Source: an uncultured Desulfobacter sp. (GTDB lineage Bacteria; Desulfobacterota; Desulfobacteria; Desulfobacterales; Desulfobacteraceae). From it: DNA of 64,000 nucleotides. Below, one piece after another: positions 27,600-36,286 of the stretch. The translations under genes were made by a program, and so were the position numbers. Location: positions 4,300,501-4,364,500 of the forward strand of contig NZ_OY781882.1 in assembly GCF_963677125.1 (NCBI RefSeq), written 5' to 3'. The notes under the pieces are model-generated. The model was not told where the DNA came from. It ran no database searches and was given only the letters and a program-made list of their open reading frames with translations. Each line of letters starts with the position of its first letter. The first letter of the stretch is position 1.

Positions 27600-29522
27600 A
27601 TGGATACAGAACAATTTCTTCAAGAAACGAGTACACTACGTAACGATGTGATTTCTCTGTCCGACAAATACATTGAATCAGCCCAGACCATGAGCCTTCG
27701 TGAGATGGACGACGCTGCCATCCAAAGCGTAGAACGGCTCAAAAAAAACGAATTCAATATTCTCGTAGCCGGAGAAACCAAACGAGGCAAAAGTAGTTTC
27801 ATCAATGCATTGCTTGGAAACAACTATCTGCCGGTGGATGACAGTATTGCCACCAGTCAGGCATTCGAGATCCGTCATTCGAAAGAGGAAGCCTATCGGC
27901 TTCGTTTTTCAGACGACTCTTTCCGGGAAATAGGCCGGGAAGAACTGGTGACATTCGGTTCCCAAAAGAAAATTGATGAAATGGGCGGTGTCCTGGAACT
28001 GGATGGCAAAACCCTGAGCGCCATAGAGGTGGATTGCCCGGCCCGTTTCCTGCCGCCAAACATCACGTTGGTGGATACACCGGGTATGGGAGCGGTTTAC
28101 TCATTTCATACACAGATCACCCAGGCTTATGTGGCATTCTGTGATGCCGTTATCTTTGTTTTGGACAGTAACCGGCCGGTCCTGGAAGAGGAAATAATTT
28201 TCCTTAAAGAAATTCTTCGATTTACACCGCATATATTTTTCATCCAAACCAAAATCGATATCCATAAAGATACATGGGAAGAAGTGCTGAAAGACAATGA
28301 AAAGCGCCTCAACGAACAAATCGGTGATCAGCTCAGCACCACGCCCCGCGTATGGCCGATCTCCAATAAACATCTTTTGACTGCGGCCCAAAGCGAGGGG
28401 GAAAAACGGACGAACCATTACGTGAAAATCAGCCGCTTCGACGAGCTTAAAAATGAATTGAATCGATTTTTATTCTTTGTGTCCGGTATTGCCAAAACCA
28501 GTGAGACCTTGGCCTGCCTAAATGTGTATGGAAACGAGGTCTTTTCCGTAATTACGGGAAGATATAAGACAATACAAACCGGAAATCGCAATTCCATGGC
28601 GGACAAGATAGAAGAGTTGAAAGAAAAACAAAAGGCTCTCCAAGAGCAATGGGACCAAGATGGTGCATCTCTCAAAAAATCAGATGCAGGAGTAAAAGAG
28701 ATGCTGAGTATTGCCCGCAGGGCTTTTGAACAGGAATTTGGCAAGGCCGGGAACGTATACAAAAATATCCAAGAGGAGCTTGAAGCAATAAAAAAAATTG
28801 GTAAGCTCAAAAAGTATACTGAAAATTTATTCACGCATCTATCTGAAAAGTATATGAACGTGATGCTTGAGTTAAATGCCTCCATTTTCAAAGAGTTAGA
28901 AACCGAATATATGAATATTTCCATACAATTAAGGAAATATGCACCCTATCCTGAAGATTTTTCAGGGGATTTTTCAAAACATTTCAAAAAGATGTTGGAA
29001 AAACATCTGCCGGTAATGGGCGGCGGCCGCCCGACAACTACTTGGATAAAGACGATATACAAAGTTACAGTAAAAGCGATGACGACTACTGTATTTCAAC
29101 TCCCTGGGAAAATACAAAATTTTTTATTAGGGTTTGCTGAAAAGGAAAATCAGCTGATAAAAATACGAAAAGAAATCCTTTCCAACGCATTGTCCATACT
29201 TATAGATATTCATGCACAACTCAAATTCGTTGATTTCAAATCCGGAAAGCGTAAAGACGCAATAACGATGTATTTTGATGATTTATCTCGGGAATGGTCG
29301 ACATGGATTAAGAAAATGATTGAAGGAAGGACCAAGGAACTTGACGAAGAATTGAAACGTCTAAACAAACAAATGGACATGGAAGGAGAGGCGCTGAAAA
29401 AAGAGCTTGAAAAGGCCAGTTGCGATGTGGCGACCTGGAAATCATTCATAGCAGACACCGACGGCCTGCTTAGTAAAGTTGATGAACTTGGTTCCATTCT
29501 TAATAATGGAGCCGCTTCATGA
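27600..29522 (+). CDS. Dynamin-like GTPase A
   Basis: Protein of 640 aa with an N-terminal dynamin-family G domain: P-loop GETKRGKSSF (58-67), a switch threonine region after SIATS, G3 VDTPGMG (about 159) and G4 QTKID (about 217). A long helical region follows, with strong coiled coil around 330-390 and 570-620. A short hydrophobic/basic patch (TVFQLPGKIQNFLLGF, about 500) might act as a membrane paddle. Dynamin-like proteins remodel or tether membranes. The stop overlaps the next gene by 4 bp (ATGA), so it is co-translated with dynamin B. Confidence 0.87.
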   Translation: MDTEQFLQETSTLRNDVISLSDKYIESAQTMSLREMDDAAIQSVERLKKNEFNILVAGETKRGKSSFINALLGNNYLPVDDSIATSQAFEIRHSKEEAYRLRFSDDSFREIGREELVTFGSQKKIDEMGGVLELDGKTLSAIEVDCPARFLPPNITLVDTPGMGAVYSFHTQITQAYVAFCDAVIFVLDSNRPVLEEEIIFLKEILRFTPHIFFIQTKIDIHKDTWEEVLKDNEKRLNEQIGDQLSTTPRVWPISNKHLLTAAQSEGEKRTNHYVKISRFDELKNELNRFLFFVSGIAKTSETLACLNVYGNEVFSVITGRYKTIQTGNRNSMADKIEELKEKQKALQEQWDQDGASLKKSDAGVKEMLSIARRAFEQEFGKAGNVYKNIQEELEAIKKIGKLKKYTENLFTHLSEKYMNVMLELNASIFKELETEYMNISIQLRKYAPYPEDFSGDFSKHFKKMLEKHLPVMGGGRPTTTWIKTIYKVTVKAMTTTVFQLPGKIQNFLLGFAEKENQLIKIRKEILSNALSILIDIHAQLKFVDFKSGKRKDAITMYFDDLSREWSTWIKKMIEGRTKELDEELKRLNKQMDMEGEALKKELEKASCDVATWKSFIADTDGLLSKVDELGSILNNGAAS

Positions 29523-31219
29523 ACAGCGACAACGCGCCTACTCCTTTCGAGACAACCATGAAAGCAGCCTGCCGGGAACTCAAAGGGCTTCCCTGGCAGA
29601 CGGAAGCCCGAAAAACAGCAGAGCTACTTACCGCATCATTGAGCCATCCCTGCATTGTGGCGGTTTCCGGTGAAGTGAGTGCAGGAAAAAGCACCTTTAT
29701 CAATGCGTTTTTAGGTGCAGATATTGCCGTCACCGGAGCCACAGCCACCACAGCGACCCTGACCTATTACCGCTATGGTGCCGGTGAAAAACATAAAACA
29801 GCCATTTGCCATTGGGAAAACGGCACTCAAACCCAAGAAGACCTGGAATTTATTACATCTTTACAGGGAGATGATCCGGAAACCCTGAAACGTTCGGGCG
29901 CTGTTCAATATATAGAGGTCTTTTTCGATCATCCCAACCTTCAGTTTGTCACCATTGCCGATACACCCGGGACAGAATCCATGATTGAAAGCCATCAGGA
30001 AAAAGCTGATATCATTGCCAACCGGAATTACAAAAAGACCGAAGAGGTAACCCAAAATGCTGATGCCGTGATTTATATGACCGGCTTTGTTCCCGGGAAA
30101 AAAGCGGGTAACTTTATCGCGGGATTTAACGAATCCGGAAGTGGAAAGGCTAATCCCATGAATGCGGTGGGCGTTATGGCAAAAATAGATAAAAATTGGA
30201 ATATCCTGCAAAACCGTTATGATTTCTGCAATGATATTTCCCAGGCCATTCCCGCATTCAACACCGTGGCCCCCATATCGGCACTGCTGCAGGAAGCGGC
30301 AGACAAACTTCAGAAGGGTTCAAGAATCGAACCCTTGTGGACCCTTGTCAGAAATCTTCCGGAACCGGCGTTCGAAGAGCTGTTCATGGCTGCTGAAAAT
30401 TTTGAAGAGATGGACGCTGAAGATCTGGCAGAGATCGCAGATGGCTTGAGTGAAGCTGATGTGGAACTGACCTTGAAAATGATCCCGTCATTGAACGAGC
30501 GGCGTCATCTGAGCCAGGGGATTGACTGGAGTGTCTTTCAGACCGCCTGCCGTTTATTCCGTCAGGAACCATCCCCGGATAAAGCGCTTGAATCATTGTA
30601 TCTCCACTCAGGCGTTGACGCCTTTCGAAAGGTATTGGATCAGCATTTTTTTCAACGTTCCAAACTGTTGAAGGCGTATCGGGTCATGAGTGATTTTCAC
30701 TGCTATCTGGATAATCTGCGCAAAAAACGAATTTATGAATCCAAAGATGAAATTGCTGAAAAGCATCGAAAAGGACAGCGTTTTCTGGAGCTGTTGAACC
30801 ATGTGCCTAACAGTGAACCTGCCCTTTTCGAATTGATCGCTTTCATCAATGATCATTTTCCCGCCACAGCGGATACGGCACCATTTAAAGAACAGATCAC
30901 CAAGGCCATTGTTCATGTCGAAGGGGCTTTGGATGAGTTGGAAGCCTGTAACGCCGATTTCAATGCTTTGAACCTGCTACAGGGCCACCGTGATTTTTTT
31001 ACGGATGCTGAAATAAATGAGCTTGAATGCGTGTTGGGCCGATTCGGACTGGAGATCGAGGCGCGCCTCAGGCATCTCGAACAGGCGGACAGAAATGCGC
31101 TGGAAGATCGGATGCTCCACTGGCAGGGACAATCCATGTTCACAACGAAAGACAAGACGTTCATCATAGAACAGGTCAAAGTCCGCTACGCAAGGATGTA
31201 CACACAACTTTTTAATTGA
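29519..31219 (+). CDS. Dynamin-like GTPase B
   Basis: Protein of 566 aa. The G domain has P-loop GEVSAGKSTF (51-60), G3 IADTPGTES (about 153) and G4 AKIDKN (about 223), followed by a helical region. It is clearly related to, but not a close copy of, dynamin A. Bacterial dynamins are often encoded as unequal tandem pairs that hetero-oligomerise, and the 4-bp overlap with gene A fits this. It ends 17 nt before the ATG of the second Hsp70 gene. Its flanks, an Hsp70 on each side of the pair, suggest chaperone-controlled assembly. Confidence 0.87.
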   Translation: MNSDNAPTPFETTMKAACRELKGLPWQTEARKTAELLTASLSHPCIVAVSGEVSAGKSTFINAFLGADIAVTGATATTATLTYYRYGAGEKHKTAICHWENGTQTQEDLEFITSLQGDDPETLKRSGAVQYIEVFFDHPNLQFVTIADTPGTESMIESHQEKADIIANRNYKKTEEVTQNADAVIYMTGFVPGKKAGNFIAGFNESGSGKANPMNAVGVMAKIDKNWNILQNRYDFCNDISQAIPAFNTVAPISALLQEAADKLQKGSRIEPLWTLVRNLPEPAFEELFMAAENFEEMDAEDLAEIADGLSEADVELTLKMIPSLNERRHLSQGIDWSVFQTACRLFRQEPSPDKALESLYLHSGVDAFRKVLDQHFFQRSKLLKAYRVMSDFHCYLDNLRKKRIYESKDEIAEKHRKGQRFLELLNHVPNSEPALFELIAFINDHFPATADTAPFKEQITKAIVHVEGALDELEACNADFNALNLLQGHRDFFTDAEINELECVLGRFGLEIEARLRHLEQADRNALEDRMLHWQGQSMFTTKDKTFIIEQVKVRYARMYTQLFN

Positions 31220-31236
31220 ACCAGAAGGATAATTTG

Positions 31237-33411
31237 ATGAACCACATTGGTCTGGATTGGGGCACAAATTATATTTCAGTGGGTTTTCAACCGCCGGGGA
31301 AAAAGGAACCTATAGCAGCAAAGTTCAGGGACAACGGTAAGGAAAAAATACCTTCCCTGGTATATTATTCTGAGTACGATACCCTTGTAGGCGAACAAGT
31401 TCAAAGTCATTTAGAGCAGATATCCCGGTACCTGCCTGAAGACCGCCTCAAATTTCATCAGGGAGTTGTCCGCAGTCTAAAACGCAACCTGAATCCTTCA
31501 GGTGCACACATGGTCCCGGGCAAAGGCCTGGTTTCTCACTTAGATATTGTACGGGATACCTTTGCCTATGTGAAAAAAGACATAGAAGCCGGATGTTTCG
31601 AAGATAAAGCGGTTGATAAGGTCACCCTGACCCATCCGGTGGTCTGCACAGAAGCGTATAAAAAAATGATTGAGACTGCCGCTCTCAATTCCGGTTTCAA
31701 AGAAGTGGAACTGCTGGAAGAGCCCATTGCAGCAGCCATGGGATACGCTTCCAGGGGCGCAGATGTAGGCCGGGGCATTCTGGTTTATGATTTTGGGGGC
31801 GGCACCTTTGACGTGGCCTTTGTTCTTAAAGAGGAAGACCATTTCCGTATTCCTATTCCTTCCATGGGAGACCCCATGTGCGGGGGGGATGACCTGGATA
31901 TACGGCTGTATGAATATTGGAACCGGAAAGCACAGGAGGCCTTGGGGCGTCCGATTACCGATAAACCCGGGGAGATAGATACCGGATTCCTGTTTCGCTG
32001 TCGGTATCAGAAAGAAACACTTTCCCGCATTCCCAAAATGGAATTTATCGAGTACCTGCCAGACATTAATGGATCATCAGACCCTACGAACAACCGTTTG
32101 TCCTTAGTTTTGGAACAAAACACACTCAATCAAATGTTTGGTCAATTAATTAGCCGTACAGTTGAAATTACCGGAACTATGCTCAAAAAAGTCGAACAGG
32201 CCGGGTATAAAGTGGACACAGTCATTTTAATCGGCGGGGCTTCGAAGTGGCCCCTGGTTAAAGAGCTTTTAAAAGAAATGCTGCCGGTTACACCGATTGA
32301 AACCATGGATGTGGATGTGGCCGTAGCCATGGGGGCGGCTTGGAAAGCAGCTCCGGAACCTTGCCCAATGCCCAAGCCGCAGCCAAAAGAAGATGTAGAG
32401 AAGGTGTCACCTGATCCTGATACAGAATTCAATGATCAGGGAGAACAAAATAGCAATCCCGATCAACATGTCAGCGGAACCAATACAGATATTTCAGTTC
32501 CCCTTAGGATTATTTGGACGCTTGGGAAAGCATACAGTATAATTGGGGGAGTACTCGAGGATGGAATAAAATCCCTTGCTTTTTCTCCGGATGGGAAATT
32601 GTTGGCTTCGGCAAAATTTCCTTCTGGAGTTGACATCTGGGAAGTATCTACAAGCCATAAATTGAAGCATCTAGTTACTCCGGATCATGGCATAGATTTT
32701 TCTCCAGACGGCAAGTATTTGGCAACCTGCGGTCAGTATTGTAGAGCGGACCTATGGAGAGTTTCCGATTGGCGAAACACGCATCTACCCGATGCACAAT
32801 TAAATAGACTTTTGCCTACCGCATATTAGCTTAATTTTTCTCCGGACGGACGCTTCCTGGCGATGGAATGTTCTCTGAAAATAGCTTTGTTTAAGTGTGA
32901 GACAAGACGAATATCTTCTTTTATTGAAGATGAAAACAAAATCCGAGAGTCTTTAGCTTTTTCTCCGGATAGCACTATATTGGCTTATTCAAAATCAGGT
33001 GAATCCGGAGAAGCAATCATCTTTAGGGGTATCTATAAAGATAGGGAACATGCGAGATTGGCCGGACATGATAAGAAAATTAATTCTTTGGCTTTCTCCC
33101 CGGACGGACGATTCCTCGCGTCGGCAGGTTCTGATAAAATTATTAAATTATGGGATTTAGTGAATTGGCGGGAAAAATATCATCTAACAGGTCATTTGAA
33201 GGCGGTTACCTCTGTATGTTTTTCCAGCGATGGACAGTTGCTTGCCTCCGGGAGCAAAGATAAAACGGTGAAGTTATGGGACGTTGCCAGCGGTAAAGAG
33301 TTGGGAACACTTGTTGGTCATGCCAAGGGCGTTTTATCAGTAGCCTTTTGCCCAGGTACGCGGATGCTGGCATCCGGTTGCAAAGATGGGACGATTAAAT
33401 TGTGGCAGTGA
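31237..33411 (+). pseudogene. Hsp70-like ATPase fused to a seven-bladed WD40 propeller, split by one in-frame TAG
   Basis: Start ATG at 31237 (AGAAGG 8 nt upstream; MNHIGLDWGTNYIS aligns with the paralogue's start). Residues 1-370 are the Hsp70 ATPase (VYDFGGGTFDVAF, VILIGGASKWPLV). From about residue 440 WD40 repeats begin. A TAG at 32827-32829 ends the frame after 530 residues, inside blade 3. The same frame then continues without another stop or shift to 33411, and reads LNFSPDGRFLA directly after it. Counting both parts gives seven blades, the normal propeller number. TAG occupies the position where other blades have serine (SLAFSPDG), so one base change from TCG would explain it. The first part alone could still make an ATPase with two blades. 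Confidence 0.85.
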
Positions 33412-33443
33412 AATCTCAATGATTTAAATCAGGAGATGTAATT

Positions 33444-34158
33444 ATGATTCTATCGAGTATGCAGCCTACATTCCGCACCCTACATATTGATTTTTAGGTA
33501 TTTTTTAATCAATATATAGTGGTTTTATTTTCCTGATTGTCAGCCCTGCTATTGAGAAGCTCTCAATTATTCTTACTACGCCGGTCAATCAGAATATTAT
33601 TCGGCTTATTGACCCATTAATCGAATGACAAACTAAATTGAAGGTGCCGAATGTAGGATCCAGAAGTTGATCGATAAATTAAAGCAACCAGTTAGTGGTT
33701 CCAGGCAGCCAAGAGGCCGAAGACGAAATCAAGATTTCAGCACAGACAACGACTCAGACTTTGACACTGAGAATGAGGAAAACCAATACAAGGGTGCAAA
33801 AATAGTTTCCCCTGTTGATCCGGATGAACAACATATGATCTCAAAATTGGAAAATAAAAAATGGGTCAAATTGGTAGATGCAATATGTGAATTCATAACC
33901 GAAATTGACCGCCATGGGGGGCTTGATTCTGAACAACCTATGATTGACGCCCAAATGGTCATCAATCGTCTTCAGGAAATACTGATTCGAAATGATGTAG
34001 ATGTATTAGATAAAAAAGAATCTTTTGACAACAAAAAGCATGAATCGGTCCCGCCCGGCATCACACCCAATGGAACCTCTGTTGATCAAATAAGCCGGTT
34101 TGGTTTTATGATTGACAACAGGGTCTTCCTGAAAGCTAAAGTCATCGTTGAAAAATAG
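33444..34158 (+). pseudogene. Divergent GrpE-like nucleotide-exchange factor, interrupted by a 193-bp element
   Basis: An ATG at 33444 with AGGAGA 7 nt upstream starts MILSSMQ. The inverted-repeat element then intervenes (33465-33657). Removing exactly that interval continues the frame as IQKLIDKLKQ to the stop at 34158, about 173 aa. The second half matches the GrpE beta-wing pattern: DVDVLDKKESFDNKKHESV corresponds to the family's VE-PI---G-PFDP--HEAV. GFMIDNRVFLKAKVIVEK corresponds to GY-L-gR-lRPA-V-V. The N-terminal helix region is shorter than in GrpE. It would serve the two Hsp70 ATPases encoded upstream. As it stands, translation could only begin from a TTG at 33667 inside the remaining fragment. 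Confidence 0.65.
33465..33657. mobile_element. 193-bp MITE-like element with 15-bp terminal inverted repeats
   Basis: The ends CCTACATTCCGCACC (33465-33479) and GGTGCCGAATGTAGG (33643-33657) are inverted repeats matching at 14 of 15 positions. The interior is AT-rich, has no ORF, and contains smaller dyads (for example TATTGATT/AATCAATA near 33484-33514). No clear target duplication is visible. It is probably a non-autonomous derivative of an insertion sequence. The parent family was not recognised. Confidence 0.65.
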
Positions 34159-34174
34159 CATCCAAGGCGTATTG

Positions 34175-34451
34175 TTATCTTTTTTTCAACAATTCTTCCC
34201 GGTATTGTTCTGCCTGCTCAGCCGCATTCCGGTGCTCCTCGGACTTACGAATATAATCGACATAATCAGAATCCTAAGGGGTCCAGGCGTTCAGCGGAAT
34301 TCAGGTAATCTTGCGCCATATTTCGGTGATCTTGAGCTTTTTTCCCTTCAATTAAGCTCTGATGATAGCGGTGTGCTTCAATACGAGCTATTCTGCGACA
34401 ATTATCTTGTCCGGTCGTAATCGTATTGCAAAAGGCTCGGTTACTTGTCAA
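34175..34451 (-). pseudogene. Frameshifted fragment of a charged helical protein
   Basis: On the minus strand one frame reads IARIEAHRYHQSLIEGKKAQ then DHRNMAQDYLNSAERLD and stops at 34266. Another frame picks up at once as DSDYVDYIRKSEEHRN then AAEQAEQYREELLKKR and stops at 34175. The two parts share character (xDHRNMAQ versus EEHRNAAEQ). This suggests one helical gene tail with a single frameshift near 34270. No family was recognised, and the 5' end is missing. Confidence 0.4.
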
Positions 34452-34732
34452 TTATAAAAAAAATCAAAACACCTGACAGATTTTATTAAGCTGGAGACTC
34501 TCAAGATTTAAAGAGAGGAGGTATGGGAATTCCTTTATTCATTTTTTAACCAGCATTGAAATAGCTTCGGAAGGCAAAAAAGTTGATACATTCCATTGGA
34601 AAATCAGACCCTGCAGATAAATCCTTACAGAAAATGAATTTATCAACTGCCTGCTTCGTTTAAGGGAGAAGTCAGATAAGTCAATTTGAAAAACTAAACA
34701 TGACCGGTGTGCCGGTAAAAGGATGATGAGCT
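34452..34732. other. Spacer holding an aborted gene start
   Basis: At 34523 an ATG follows a very strong GAGGAGGT site but opens only eight codons (MGIPLFIF). Its first codons match the start of the downstream serpin gene (ATGGGAATTC). It may be the relic of a second serpin-like signal peptide or simply a decayed gene start. Nothing else was recognised here. The promoter of the 34733 gene is probably in this stretch. Confidence 0.3.
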
Positions 34733-36145
34733 ATGCCGATTATTGATAGAACGATTCGCTTGCTGTTGGATCACAGCGACACCATTGGCCGGATGATGCA
34801 CGATAATTTCAGCAATTCGGCTTTGACACATATTGGCGACCGTAAACTGATGGTTTCCCAGGAGACCATCAGGATGGAACTGGAGAAAATCGAAGAGACG
34901 AAACCTTGGTTGAAGTCGCTGCAATGTCGGCCGGACGTTATCGAAATCGACCTTGAAGGAAAACGATTCGGTGCTGCCATGGGGGCACGACTGCTCCTCC
35001 GGATTGAAAAGATAATCGTGAAATATGAGGCGCAGTCCATTGTTTTACGTGTGGTTGAAGAGGCCACAGCGGGCCGCAATCTATGGGGAAAGATACTGTG
35101 CGGTGTCGGGTCCGCCATATTGGGCAGCTTTATGCAACACGCTTTGGAGGTTGGCAATCTGAAACGTTATGCAGACTTTGATGAAAGTAACCACTTGATG
35201 ACCATCCGAATAGGCGAGCTGGATACGGTGAAGCGTATGTTGGATCCAAAGATTCCTGGTTGGCCGGAGTCTGCACCACTGAATTTTTTAGGTGTCGACG
35301 GCGCTGAGCATGTCGAGGAGGGGATAATTATGAATTTGGTTCCTTCACCCCTTTTCGAGCAGTGGCGGGAAAAATTACGGACGGCCGGTCAGTTGTTAAA
35401 TCGGAAAAAAGATGTTCAGCCAAATGAGCAAACTAAAAACAATATCTATGAACGGACCCGTTCTGTAGTTTCGCGAGTTAAAAAAAGTAAATCGGACTTA
35501 AGAGAAATTGGGCAAACATGCAGAGGGGTTTTCAGACTGGGCAAAAGCTTTCACAGGGCTATGTGCAGTAGCGATTCCGGAAAAGTTAATAATCACGATG
35601 ATGAAAATAAAACAATCTCGCAAAGCTCTGGGGAAAAAAGTCGAAAAACAACAAGCGTTGAAACTTCCGAGATGTCGGAAGGTGCACGATTTCTGATGGC
35701 TATGCTCGGGAAACCGACAGCCGGTACGGATCTTTCAAATAATTTGTTTTTGAAAAAGATGTTGGAACAATTAGGGTATGATTGTGATGCGATTATGGAC
35801 GAACTGGAAACTATGGGACAGCGGGCATCATGCCGGTTATGCGCGACATGCCGGACCCAGACCCTTCATATGACCTCTTGTTGCCATAGGCCCATCTGCA
35901 ACCCTTGTTTCCGAAAGCACCGTTTTTCTTCGGATGGTTCGGTGTACGAGCCGCTCGGGTACACAGGGCACCGGAAGCTGGGCGGCAGCTACGACTGGAA
36001 ATGCCCCCACTGCGGACACTCTGCCTATGTGCTGGATTACGATCCCGACAGTGATGCTCTATCCTATGCCCGGATGAACGGCTATGAGCCGCCTGTGATC
36101 GTGGTTCGAATTGATGATCCGGAAAAGAAAACCGGATGGATATGA
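34733..36145 (+). CDS. Unrecognised protein with C-terminal zinc-binding cysteine clusters
   Basis: Protein of 470 aa. I recognise no family. Residues about 60-140 alternate strands with a hydrophobic glycine-rich segment (LWGKILCGVGSAILGSFM, about 118-135) that might insert in or contact membrane. Residues 220-330 are basic, low-complexity linker. The C-terminus carries several metal-type cysteine pairs: C367-x2-C370-x2-C373, then SCCHRPICNPC, then WKCPHCGH, reminiscent of a RING or treble-clef pair. The start follows GGATGATGAG. It lies downstream of the GrpE-like gene on the same strand and may belong to the same system. Function unknown. Confidence 0.65.
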   Translation: MPIIDRTIRLLLDHSDTIGRMMHDNFSNSALTHIGDRKLMVSQETIRMELEKIEETKPWLKSLQCRPDVIEIDLEGKRFGAAMGARLLLRIEKIIVKYEAQSIVLRVVEEATAGRNLWGKILCGVGSAILGSFMQHALEVGNLKRYADFDESNHLMTIRIGELDTVKRMLDPKIPGWPESAPLNFLGVDGAEHVEEGIIMNLVPSPLFEQWREKLRTAGQLLNRKKDVQPNEQTKNNIYERTRSVVSRVKKSKSDLREIGQTCRGVFRLGKSFHRAMCSSDSGKVNNHDDENKTISQSSGEKSRKTTSVETSEMSEGARFLMAMLGKPTAGTDLSNNLFLKKMLEQLGYDCDAIMDELETMGQRASCRLCATCRTQTLHMTSCCHRPICNPCFRKHRFSSDGSVYEPLGYTGHRKLGGSYDWKCPHCGHSAYVLDYDPDSDALSYARMNGYEPPVIVVRIDDPEKKTGWI

Positions 36146-36286
36146 GGTTCGTGTTCTGCCGAGTTATTAGTCAATTTTATTTTGACAGAATAGATTGAGC
36201 TTGGAAAAACTTAACCAAGGGGAATGGCTTAAATTCAAACCCTTTTATGGTACTGAAAACTATCGGAATTTAAACGAGGGGGAGTT

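Noticed and set aside
31216..31236. TTG at 31216 as start of the second Hsp70 gene
   Set aside because: The ATG at 31237 has a proper AGAAGG site and aligns with the paralogue's first residues; the TTG overlaps the previous stop.
32827..32829. TAG read as pyrrolysine
   Set aside because: Not adopted as the main explanation because TAG serves as the ordinary stop of several nearby genes and a WD40 blade gives no obvious reason for pyrrolysine. No pyl genes are in the window.
34148..34420. 90-codon plus-strand frame after the GrpE-like gene
   Set aside because: The opposite strand shows a better, charged helical coding signature with one frameshift; the plus frame has no ribosome-binding site.
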